The notes under the pieces are model-generated. The model worked only from the letters and a program-made list of their open reading frames with translations. It made no database searches and had not been told where the DNA came from. From the NCBI GenBank assembly GCA_910576205.1, contig CAJTHL010000006.1, positions 40,432 to 104,431 of the forward strand: DNA of 64,000 nt, written 5' to 3'. Shown here in pieces: positions 52,122 to 59,546 of this stretch (positions are counted from its first letter, which is position 1; every line of letters starts with the position of its first letter). Origin of the DNA: Clostridia bacterium (GTDB lineage: Bacteria > Bacillota > Clostridia > Lachnospirales > Lachnospiraceae). The translations under genes and the position numbers were made by a program.

Positions 52122-52868
52122 CTATTCTCCCAGTGCCATACGGTTTATCTGGACAGCCAGATATCCGGCCCCGAAACCGTTGTCAATATTCACCACCGCA
52201 ATGCCCTCCGCACAGGAATTCAGCATGGTAAGCAGGGCGGAAATCCCTCCGAAACTGGCTCCATAGCCAACGGAGGCAGGCACCGCGATCACAGGTCTGT
52301 CCACCAGTCCTGCCAGCACCCCCGGAAGCGCCCCCTCCATGCCTGCCACGGCGATAATACAGTTTGCCCTGCGGATCTGCTCCATTTTGGAAAAAAGACG
52401 GTGAATCCCCGCCACACCCACATCATAGATGCGCTCCGCCCGGCCGCCGAAATATTCCGCCACCCGGGCCGCCTCCTCCGCCACCGGAATGTCCGAGGTT
52501 CCCGCCGTGCACACGGCAATGCAGCCCCTTTTCTCCGGCTCCGTATAGGAAAGACAGAGAATCCGGGATACCTCGTCATATTGCACCTCCGGAATCTCCT
52601 TCGCCACTGCCTGGTACTGCTCCCTGGACGCCCTGGTTCCCAGTACATTCTCCCGGCGTCCTGCAAAGGTTCCGTAAATCTGGCACAGCTGTTCCGCGCT
52701 CTTGCCTGCGCAGTAGATTACTTCCCCAAACCCGGAGCGAAGGCCTCTGTGGTGGTCAAGCTTGGCGCAGCCGATATCCTCGTAGGGCAGCATCTTTAAC
52801 TTCTCCTCCGCATCCTCCAGGCTGATCTCCCCCGTCTTAACCTGTCTCAGCAATCCATGTACGTCCAT
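52122..52868 (-). CDS. larB: Nickel pincer cofactor biosynthesis carboxylase LarB
   Basis: A 248-residue protein of the PurE-like LarB family. The N-terminus is a short helical part (LLRQVKTGEISLEDAEEKL); the C-terminal AIR-carboxylase-like domain has CTAGTSDIPVAEEAA, GVAGIHRL, AVAGMEGALPGVLAGLV, and PASVGYGASFGGISALLTML. LarB carboxylates and hydrolyses nicotinic acid adenine dinucleotide as the first step of the nickel-pincer nucleotide. larE is 13 kb to the left; no larC or lactate-racemase gene is in the window. Confidence 0.92.
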   Translation of the reverse strand: MDVHGLLRQVKTGEISLEDAEEKLKMLPYEDIGCAKLDHHRGLRSGFGEVIYCAGKSAEQLCQIYGTFAGRRENVLGTRASREQYQAVAKEIPEVQYDEVSRILCLSYTEPEKRGCIAVCTAGTSDIPVAEEAARVAEYFGGRAERIYDVGVAGIHRLFSKMEQIRRANCIIAVAGMEGALPGVLAGLVDRPVIAVPASVGYGASFGGISALLTMLNSCAEGIAVVNIDNGFGAGYLAVQINRMALGE

Positions 52869-52918
52869 TTGTCCCTCCTATTAGAGCTCGGGCTGATGCT
52901 GTTTTGTGTTCCGCGTTT

Positions 52919-53728
52919 TTAAGCGGACACTCCTGCACCGGCAAACCGCCCGTATATATTTCCGTCCACATACACGGCATGTCCGCCGAACATGCCCCCG
53001 TCACTGTACCAGAGACGGAATTTTCCTCCCTGCATGGCCTGGATATCGTTGAGCCACATGGAGGTCAGAAGCATTTCCCCTGTGACCTCCTGCTCCCCTT
53101 CCGCCAGCCAGCTCTCACTCTTCTGCTCCAGAAGCTGGTTTACCGCATAATTCCCTGCGGACTCCGCCCAGAAATCCACGTTGGAGACAAGGGTCTGAAG
53201 GGTTTCCAAGGCAAGCTTCATCTTCTCCTCCTCATCCTGCTCAAAGAGCAGCCGTACCTCCATGCCGTTTCTGCCCAGCATCCGCTCAAAAAGCCCCGAC
53301 GACTTGTTGAGCTTAAAGGTTCCAAGGACAGCGTCCTCGTAATAAACGGGCTCCTGCTGCCTTCCTAAGATCTCCTGCATTTCCACATCCGGACAAAACC
53401 CTTCCACCAGTTCCTCAAGACGGAAGCCTCCCGCAATCTCCCGCACCTTCAGACGTACCACCGAGTCCTTTTTTATCATCCGCTGGGCCCATTTAAGCTT
53501 CTCCTCGTCCATTTCCAGAGAGAGCCGGCGAATCTCCTCATAGACCGGCGCGCTGGTATCACAAAGACGCCAGGCCGTCAGCGCAATGCCTGCCGTCCAG
53601 AGGCCTGCCCCAATACTTTTCACCCCGGAGATTCCCTCCGGACCTGTCACCGCGACGATTTCCAGAATCCGCTCCTGAACGTCTGTATTTTCCGTTTCCT
53701 TTTTAAATAACCGCGTGAGCAGTCTCAT
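52919..53728 (-). CDS. DUF2262-like domain protein
   Basis: A 269-residue soluble protein. The first 130 residues are mixed helical (AWRLCDTSAPVYEEIRRLSL, KLKWAQRMIKKDSVVRLKV). The second half has the DUF2262-type pattern VYYEDAVLGTFKLNKSSGLF, then a strand-rich end with FRLWYSDGGMFGGHAVYVDG. DUF2262 proteins are of unknown function. The start at 53728 has GGGGTG 6 nt upstream. It is 5 nt after the TIGR01906 gene, so they are co-transcribed, probably with dapB as well. Confidence 0.7.
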   Translation of the reverse strand: MRLLTRLFKKETENTDVQERILEIVAVTGPEGISGVKSIGAGLWTAGIALTAWRLCDTSAPVYEEIRRLSLEMDEEKLKWAQRMIKKDSVVRLKVREIAGGFRLEELVEGFCPDVEMQEILGRQQEPVYYEDAVLGTFKLNKSSGLFERMLGRNGMEVRLLFEQDEEEKMKLALETLQTLVSNVDFWAESAGNYAVNQLLEQKSESWLAEGEQEVTGEMLLTSMWLNDIQAMQGGKFRLWYSDGGMFGGHAVYVDGNIYGRFAGAGVSA

Positions 53729-53733
53729 ACCTG

Positions 53734-54384
53734 TCACCCCAGAATTTCTTCTTTTTGTCCGTAAAATTTATACGCCGCTGCGCACACCAGGCTCCCCAGC
53801 AGGATTCCCCCCAGAATCAGCAGCGCGCAATGGAGAAAAAAGGCGTCTGGGAGCATTGTGATAACCGGGTCCGTGGCCGGGTCAAAAAGCCAGTAATCAT
53901 TGTCAAAGGCAATTCTGTGAAACAGCACAAAGGCGCTGTCCCAGTTCACCGCCACAAAAGCGCCCACCACTGCCGGAAGCGCCACGGACAAAACCGACGT
54001 ATACTTCAGAAAGCAGAATTCCCGTTTCCGCCCAAGCAGCAAAACGCCTAAAGCCCCCGCAAAAAACGTCCCCAAAGCCAGATATTTAAACAGGTCAAAA
54101 ATATCCTTCACCTCCGCGAAGTGAATCTGTCCTTCCCTGGACTGGGGCAGCGTGGGAAATTCCAGCATTCCCTTTTCCCAACGCATATTATAGGAAATCA
54201 ACGCATCGTAATTTTCCCGGATCTCGGCCTCCGTCATCCCGCTAAGCCTTTCAATATCCAGGGCCCCGATATCATGGTAATAGAGCGGCCTGAAGGCCAG
54301 CGTCCCAATCACAGAGCCCGAAATAATGAAAAAGGTCAGCACCAGGGCAAGCAGCATATGTAACGCTTTCTTCTTCAGGGTCAT
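53734..54384 (-). CDS. TIGR01906 family (DUF1461) integral membrane protein
   Basis: A 216-residue membrane protein with four helices: one near the N-terminus (LLALVLTFFIISGSVIGTLA) and three in the C-terminal half. It has the family-typical extracytoplasmic stretch between them, YNMRWEKGMLEFPTLPQSRE and GQIHFAEVKDIFDL, and FHRIAFDNDYWLFDPATDP. Function unknown. It lies 16 nt after dapB in the same direction and 5 nt before the DUF2262-like gene. Confidence 0.88.
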   Translation of the reverse strand: MTLKKKALHMLLALVLTFFIISGSVIGTLAFRPLYYHDIGALDIERLSGMTEAEIRENYDALISYNMRWEKGMLEFPTLPQSREGQIHFAEVKDIFDLFKYLALGTFFAGALGVLLLGRKREFCFLKYTSVLSVALPAVVGAFVAVNWDSAFVLFHRIAFDNDYWLFDPATDPVITMLPDAFFLHCALLILGGILLGSLVCAAAYKFYGQKEEILG

Positions 54385-54400
54385 CTTCTGCCTCCCCGGA

Positions 54401-55156
54401 TCACCCGATCACATCCGCCATATCGTAGAGCCCCGCCGGCTTTCCCGCCAGAAATTTTGCCGCCTGAACAGCGCCTTTACCAAACACCGCCCGGGAATAG
54501 GCTGTGTGGGAGAAAGTAAGCACCTCGTCCGCCCCTGCAAAAATCACATCGTGGTCCCCCACAATGGTTCCGCCCCGGACAGCGGAAATGCCGATCTCCT
54601 TCCTGTCCCGAAGCTTCCTCTCCTGGCTTCTGTCATAGACATAGGTGTAGGCGTTGTCCGCAGCCTCATTGACGGAATCCGCCAGGGCAAGGGCCGTGCC
54701 GCTGGGCGCGTCCAGCTTCTGGTTGTGGTGTTTCTCCACAATTTCAATGTCAAAGCCTGCCTCAGCCAGCACAGGCGTAATCTCCTTTAAGAGCTTCATG
54801 AGCAGATTAATGCCCAGAGACATATTGGCGGATTTCAGCACCGCGATCTTTTTTCCGGCCTCCCTCATCCGCTCCTGCTGCTCCCCGGACAGCCCCGTAG
54901 TACACAGCACCACAGGCAGCCCTCTCTCCACACAGACCTCCAGCAGGTGATCCGCTGCCCTGGCGTTGGAGAAGTCTATGACCACGTCCGCCTCCACATC
55001 ACAGTCTGCAATGTCGCCAAACACCGGGAACGAAGCCCCTTCACAGCCTACAGCGTCTACTCCTGCTACAATCCCCGCTTTATCGTCATTTTCCAGAAGT
55101 TCTGCAATCATGCGGCCCATACGGCCTCCGCAGCCATGCATAAGTATCCTGACCAT
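54401..55156 (-). CDS. dapB: 4-hydroxy-tetrahydrodipicolinate reductase
   Basis: A 251-residue DapB. It has MHGCGGRMGRMI (NAD(P) motif), VDFSNARAADHLLEVC, VLCTTGLS, SANMSLGINLLMKLLKE, VEKHHNQKLDAPSGTAL (catalytic His-His-Lys and Thr) and AVRGGTIVGDHDVIFAG. It reduces the dihydrodipicolinate precursor in lysine, diaminopimelate and dipicolinate synthesis, needed for both wall and spores. The start at 55156 follows AGGAGG; it lies 25 nt after dapA. Confidence 0.95.
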   Translation of the reverse strand: MVRILMHGCGGRMGRMIAELLENDDKAGIVAGVDAVGCEGASFPVFGDIADCDVEADVVIDFSNARAADHLLEVCVERGLPVVLCTTGLSGEQQERMREAGKKIAVLKSANMSLGINLLMKLLKEITPVLAEAGFDIEIVEKHHNQKLDAPSGTALALADSVNEAADNAYTYVYDRSQERKLRDRKEIGISAVRGGTIVGDHDVIFAGADEVLTFSHTAYSRAVFGKGAVQAAKFLAGKPAGLYDMADVIG

Positions 55157-55181
55157 GGTATTCTCTCCTCCTCTGCCTGTT

Positions 55182-56075
55182 TTACGCCTTAAGGGCAATC
55201 CCGTATTCCTTCATGGCAGCCATAAGCTTCTCCTTATGTGCCTCCTCCATTTCGCCCAGGGGCATCCGCAAGGGGCCGGCCTCCCAGCCCATCAGGTTCA
55301 TGGCCGTCTTTACGGGAATGGGATTCACCTCGCTGAAAAGCTGTTCAATCAGAGGCAGAGCCTTCATCTGAAGCCTAAGGCTCTCCTTAATATCCCCCTC
55401 AAACCACTTCGCCACAATGTCGTGGGTTTCTTTAGGCGCCACGTTGGACAGCACAGAGATTACGCCCAGGCCGCCCAGGGAGAGAAGGGGCACGATCTGG
55501 TCATCATTACCGGAATACAGCTCGATCTTTCCGTCTGTGAGCTGCATAAGTTTTGCCACCTGGCCGATATTTCCGGTCGCCTCCTTGATTCCCACAATAT
55601 TTTCCACATGCTCCACCAGATAAGCCGCTGTCTCTGGCAGAATATTGCATCCAGTCCGGCCTGGCACATTGTACATAATAATGGGAAGCTTCACGGAATC
55701 CGCGATGGCCGTATAATGCGCGATCAGACCTTTCTGTGTAGCCTTATTATAGTAGGGAGTCACCACAAGAAGCGCGTCGGCCCCGGATTTCTCCGCCTCC
55801 TGGGACAGGTAAATTGCTGTCTCCGTGCAGTTTGAGCCTGTTCCCGCCACTACGGGGATCCTGCCCTTCACCTGCTCCACCGTAAAGCGGATCGCCTCCA
55901 GATGCTCCTCATGGGTCAGTGTGGAAGCCTCTCCCGTGGTGCCACAGATAATAATGCTGTCCGTTCCTCTGGCAATCTGATCCTCCAGAATCTCCGCAAG
56001 CCTGGGGTAATTGATGTCTCCGTTGTCTTTCATGGGCGTAATAATCGCCACGCCAGCTCCTTTAAAAATAGCCAT
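55182..56075 (-). CDS. dapA: 4-hydroxy-tetrahydrodipicolinate synthase
   Basis: A 297-residue TIM-barrel class I aldolase. It has CGTTGEASTLTHEEH (substrate Thr-Thr), VTPYYNKATQKGLIAHY (catalytic Tyr), IIMYNVPGRTGCNIL and IVGIKEATG (Schiff-base Lys). It condenses pyruvate with aspartate semialdehyde. It starts the dapA-dapB-TIGR01906-DUF2262 unit. No lysine riboswitch or T-box is evident in the 126-nt gap upstream, only the terminator of the preceding gene. Confidence 0.96.
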   Translation of the reverse strand: MAIFKGAGVAIITPMKDNGDINYPRLAEILEDQIARGTDSIIICGTTGEASTLTHEEHLEAIRFTVEQVKGRIPVVAGTGSNCTETAIYLSQEAEKSGADALLVVTPYYNKATQKGLIAHYTAIADSVKLPIIMYNVPGRTGCNILPETAAYLVEHVENIVGIKEATGNIGQVAKLMQLTDGKIELYSGNDDQIVPLLSLGGLGVISVLSNVAPKETHDIVAKWFEGDIKESLRLQMKALPLIEQLFSEVNPIPVKTAMNLMGWEAGPLRMPLGEMEEAHKEKLMAAMKEYGIALKA

Positions 56076-56103
56076 GATTCCTTCTCCTTCCCTTATTATG
56101 CCG

Positions 56104-56138
56104 ATTAAAAATTAGAGGCCGACGTTTGTCTGCCTCTA
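56104..56138 (-). terminator. Terminator between the cobO-like gene and dapA
   Basis: A 7-bp stem TAGAGGC / GCCTCTA (56113-56119 with 56132-56138) is followed on the minus strand by TAATTTTTAA. It ends the adenosyltransferase transcript, about 30 nt before dapA. It could also act as a leader attenuator for dapA. Confidence 0.6.
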
Positions 56139-56201
56139 TCTGCATTTCTCTATTCCCGCTTTACTGTACCATAGACATTTTCACTTGTCAACGCTGAGTT
56201 T

Positions 56202-56693
56202 TCACACCTTTTTTAAAGACGTAATCTCATATACCCGGTCCACATAAGGCATAAGCTCCTCTCCCATGTGAATGCCCGTAATCACAAGCCCCATGGAGTC
56301 GTCCCGGGCGTTTAAAAGACCCCTCACATCCTCCGTGGTGACCAGGCCCAGATCCACCAGGCCCAGGATTTCATCCAGAATCAGAAGGTCGCACTCCCCG
56401 GTAACCAGCACCTTCCTGGCAAAGCCAAAGGCGTTCCGGATATTGGCTGCTTCCTCCTCCTTCTCCCCGGGAGCAAGCTCATTGTAATTCTTTGCGAACC
56501 GGTCAAACCGGAAAAGCTTAATCTCCGGCTCCATCCTTTTCAGGATTTCCAGCTCCACCCCCTGGCGTCCCTTTAAAAACTGAATAACTATCACAGACTT
56601 TCCTTTGCCCGCCGCTATAAGCCCCTGGCCCAGAGCCGCCGCCGTTTTTCCCCTTCCTTCTCCGCAGTACGCGGTAACCATTTCCTGTTCCAT
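56202..56693 (-). CDS. Corrinoid adenosyltransferase (CobO/BtuR-type)
   Basis: A 163-residue P-loop protein. The nucleotide motif GEGRGKTAAALGQGL begins at residue 11, followed by VIVIQFLKG, CDLLILDEILGLVDLG and LVITGIHMGEEL. These are the CobA/CobO/BtuR signatures. It adenosylates cobalamin or cobyrinate using ATP. It is slightly short compared with CobO (about 180-200). The start at 56693 follows AGGAG by 7 nt; an in-frame codon at 56804 is rejected. It stands as a single gene between two terminators; a B12-dependent radical SAM is encoded nearby. Confidence 0.87.
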   Translation of the reverse strand: MEQEMVTAYCGEGRGKTAAALGQGLIAAGKGKSVIVIQFLKGRQGVELEILKRMEPEIKLFRFDRFAKNYNELAPGEKEEEAANIRNAFGFARKVLVTGECDLLILDEILGLVDLGLVTTEDVRGLLNARDDSMGLVITGIHMGEELMPYVDRVYEITSLKKV

Positions 56694-56794
56694 GTCGTAT
56701 CTCCTATGTGAGATGCGGGCACTTCTCTTCCCCCAGACCTCATTTTTGCGTATATTGATATCCCTCTGTATTCCTACTATACACCAAATGTTTC

Positions 56795-56853
56795 CAAAAA
56801 GCAAGCACAGCGCACAGGGCGCCTCCTCCGTGAGAGACTTCCTGTGCGCTTTG
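56795..56853 (-). terminator. Terminator of the SSB gene
   Basis: A 10-bp stem AGCGCACAGG / CCTGTGCGCT (56809-56818 with 56841-56850) lies just after the SSB stop. On the minus strand a T-run follows a few bases downstream (about 56796-56800). Confidence 0.65.
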
Positions 56854-56862
56854 GAACATCAT

Positions 56863-57489
56863 CTATTCTTCATATTCAAGCTTACTTACCGACACCTCAT
56901 AGGCTACCCGCTTCTCCGACTCGAATTCATCCAGCTTTTTTACATACTCCCTGCTCTGGATACGGCCCCAGATCTGAGCGTGTCCGCCCACCTCAAACCC
57001 GGAGGCAAAGCGGGCGTTCCGCCCCCAGCAGATGCAGGGAATGTAATCCGACTTTCCGTAAGGCCGGTTAACCGCAATAAGAAGATCGGCGATCTCTCTC
57101 CCCAGAGGCGTTTTCCGGTATACCGGCGCCTTGCAGATATATCCATCCAGAAAAATCTGGTTTGTCTTGGCATTCTCCACTTCCTCGTCAATAAACTCCA
57201 GCTCTCTCGCGAAAACAGAAAGAACCAGACGGTTCTTTTTTTCTTCGTGCCGGTTATAGGAGCGGAACTGACCGGAAACGCGGATGTATTCTCCCACATA
57301 ATCCTCATTGACATCCACAAGCCGTTCCGAGACCATAATGGGAATAATATCTTCCGAATCACTAAGCCTCTTCACTGACAGGTTCAGCATATAGAATCCC
57401 TCCCCAAAGACCTCATGGCTGAACACAAACTCCGATACGATCTCTCCTATGATTGACACCTGGTTGTTTTCAATTACCTTATCTGCCAT
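56863..57489 (-). CDS. Single-stranded DNA-binding protein with two OB folds
   Basis: A 208-residue protein that appears to carry two SSB-like OB folds. The first (about 8-105) has VSIIGEIVSEFVFSHEVFGE and YVGEYIRVSGQFRSYNRHEE; the second (about 115-205) has IFLDGYICKAPVYRKTPLGR, ADLLIAVNRP, IPCICWGRNARFASGF and GGHAQIWGRIQSREYVKK. The second is closer to bacterial SSB. No acidic C-terminal tip (DDDIPF type) is present, so it is not the main replication SSB. The start at 57489 follows GGGAG with 10 nt spacing. It is divergent from typA. Confidence 0.8.
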   Translation of the reverse strand: MADKVIENNQVSIIGEIVSEFVFSHEVFGEGFYMLNLSVKRLSDSEDIIPIMVSERLVDVNEDYVGEYIRVSGQFRSYNRHEEKKNRLVLSVFARELEFIDEEVENAKTNQIFLDGYICKAPVYRKTPLGREIADLLIAVNRPYGKSDYIPCICWGRNARFASGFEVGGHAQIWGRIQSREYVKKLDEFESEKRVAYEVSVSKLEYEE

Positions 57490-57619
57490 AAAACATGTTC
57501 TCCCTTCTTTTAACGAAGCATCTCTCCCGTGTATTTTGGTTATCTTTATATATATATTCACAGGTTTTTCCATTTAGAACCATTTTTTCCCTGTTTTTCC
57601 GGTTTTCCTAACTTTTTTG

Positions 57620-57647
57620 TTGTATTCTTTGGAAAATGTGATAAACT
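57620..57647 (+). promoter_or_regulatory. Probable promoter of typA
   Basis: TTGTAT (57620-57625) and TAAACT (57642-57647), the latter preceded by TGTGA, are 16 nt apart, about 36 nt before the typA start at 57683. Confidence 0.5.
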
Positions 57648-57682
57648 GTATGAGTTATAACAGTTTTATTACGAGGTTGACT

Positions 57683-59509
57683 ATGAAAAGAGAAAATATC
57701 AGAAACATCGCAATTATCGCTCATGTAGACCATGGGAAAACCACCCTGGTGGATGAGCTCTTAAAACAGAGCGGCGTCTTCCGCGCCAATCAGGAGGTAG
57801 CGGAGCGGGTTATGGACTCCGGTGATATTGAGCGGGAGCGCGGAATCACCATTTTGTCCAAAAATACAGCCGTAACCTACAAGGACACAAAAATCAATAT
57901 CATCGACACCCCGGGCCACGCAGACTTCGGCGGCGAGGTGGAGCGGGTGCTGAAAATGGTAAACGGCGTCATTCTTGTGGTGGACGCCTTTGAAGGCCCC
58001 ATGCCCCAGACGAAATTCGTTCTGAAAAATGCCCTGGCCCTTGACCTTCCCGTAATTGTCTGCGTCAACAAGATCGACAGGCCCGAAGCCAGGCCCGAGG
58101 ATGTGGTGGACGAGGTGCTGGAGCTCTTAATGGATCTGGACGCCTCCGACGAGCAGTTGGACTGCCCCTTCCTCTACGCCTCCGCCAAGGCCGGCTACGC
58201 AGTGCGCGACCTGGCCGATGAGCCAAAGGATATGATGCCCCTCTTCGAGACGATTCTTACCCACATCCCTGCTCCCGGGGGCAATCCCGACGCGGGAACC
58301 CAGGTTCTTATCAGTACCATCGACTACAACGAATACGTGGGCCGTATCGGCGTGGGCAAGGTGGACAACGGCCGCATCCGGGTAAACCAGGAGATGGTGG
58401 TGGTCAACCACCACGACCCGGAAAAGTGTAAAAAGGTCAAAATCAGTAAGCTCTACGAGTTTGACGGCCTTGGCAAGGTAGACGTAACCGAGGCGGAAAT
58501 AGGCTCCATTGTGGCCATCTCCGGCATCGCGGATATCCATATCGGGGATACCCTCTGTTCCCCGGAGCAGCCCCAGGCTATTCCCTTCCAGAAGATTTCC
58601 GAGCCCACTATCTCCATGCACTTTCTTGTCAACGACAGTCCCCTGGCGGGAAAAGAGGGGAAATACGTCACCTCCCGGCATTTAAGGGACCGCCTGTTCC
58701 GGGAGCTGAACACGGACGTAAGCCTGCGGGTGGAGGAGACGGAAACCACCGAGGCCTTCAAGGTCTCTGGCCGGGGAGAGCTCCATCTGTCTGTCCTGAT
58801 TGAAAATATGCGCCGGGAAGGCTACGAATTCGCCGTCAGCAAAGCCGAAGTTCTTTACAAAACCGACGAGAAGGGCAAGCGGCTGGAGCCCATGGAACAC
58901 GCCTACGTGGACGTGGACGACGAATTTTCAGGCACGGTTATCCAGAAGCTTAGCGAGCGGAAAGGGGAGCTTCTGAACATGAGCGTGGGAAACGGCGGCT
59001 CCACCCGCCTGGAATTTTCCATCCCCTCCCGGGGGCTTATCGGATACCGGGGAGAATTCCTCACAGATACCAAAGGGACGGGCGTGCTGAACACTATTTT
59101 CGACGGATACGGCCCCTACAAGGGGGATATCAGCTACCGCAAGCAGGGCTCCCTAATCGCCTTTGAGGCCGGGGAAGCCATCACCTACGGGCTCTTCAAT
59201 GCTCAGGAGCGGGGCACGCTCTTTATCGGCCCCGGTGAGAAAGTATATGCCGGCATGGTGGTTGGGGAGAACGGAAAACCCGAGGATATTGAGCTGAATG
59301 TCTGCAAAACAAAAAAGCTGACCAACACCCGCTCCTCCAGCGCGGACGAGGCCCTGCGCCTCACACCGCCCAGGATTTTAAGCCTGGAGCAGTGTCTGGA
59401 ATTTATCGATACGGATGAGCTTCTGGAGATCACGCCCAGTTCCCTGCGGATACGGAAGAAGATCCTGGATCCTACCCTTCGCAAACGGGCCGGTCTGAAC
59501 AGCAAATAA
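57683..59509 (+). CDS. typA: Translational GTPase TypA/BipA
   Basis: A 608-residue ribosome-binding GTPase. G1 is AHVDHGKT (residues 13-20), the switch region is ERERGITI, G3 is DTPGHADFGGE, and G4 is VNKIDRPEARP. Domain II, the EF-G-like domains III and V (FKVSGRGELHLSVLIENMRR; VGNGGSTRLEFSIPSRGLIG) and the BipA-specific C-terminal domain follow. It helps 50S assembly and stress adaptation. The start at 57683 follows GAGG by 6 nt; the upstream in-frame codon at 57617 lies at the promoter. Confidence 0.96.
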   Translation: MKRENIRNIAIIAHVDHGKTTLVDELLKQSGVFRANQEVAERVMDSGDIERERGITILSKNTAVTYKDTKINIIDTPGHADFGGEVERVLKMVNGVILVVDAFEGPMPQTKFVLKNALALDLPVIVCVNKIDRPEARPEDVVDEVLELLMDLDASDEQLDCPFLYASAKAGYAVRDLADEPKDMMPLFETILTHIPAPGGNPDAGTQVLISTIDYNEYVGRIGVGKVDNGRIRVNQEMVVVNHHDPEKCKKVKISKLYEFDGLGKVDVTEAEIGSIVAISGIADIHIGDTLCSPEQPQAIPFQKISEPTISMHFLVNDSPLAGKEGKYVTSRHLRDRLFRELNTDVSLRVEETETTEAFKVSGRGELHLSVLIENMRREGYEFAVSKAEVLYKTDEKGKRLEPMEHAYVDVDDEFSGTVIQKLSERKGELLNMSVGNGGSTRLEFSIPSRGLIGYRGEFLTDTKGTGVLNTIFDGYGPYKGDISYRKQGSLIAFEAGEAITYGLFNAQERGTLFIGPGEKVYAGMVVGENGKPEDIELNVCKTKKLTNTRSSSADEALRLTPPRILSLEQCLEFIDTDELLEITPSSLRIRKKILDPTLRKRAGLNSK

Positions 59510-59546
59510 TCGCACGCCATCACATTTTTGGGGGAGGTACATTTTC

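Noticed and set aside
56076..56201. Lysine riboswitch or T-box before dapA
   Set aside because: The gap is short and its only clear structure is a 7-bp terminator stem; no conserved riboswitch or T-box element was seen.
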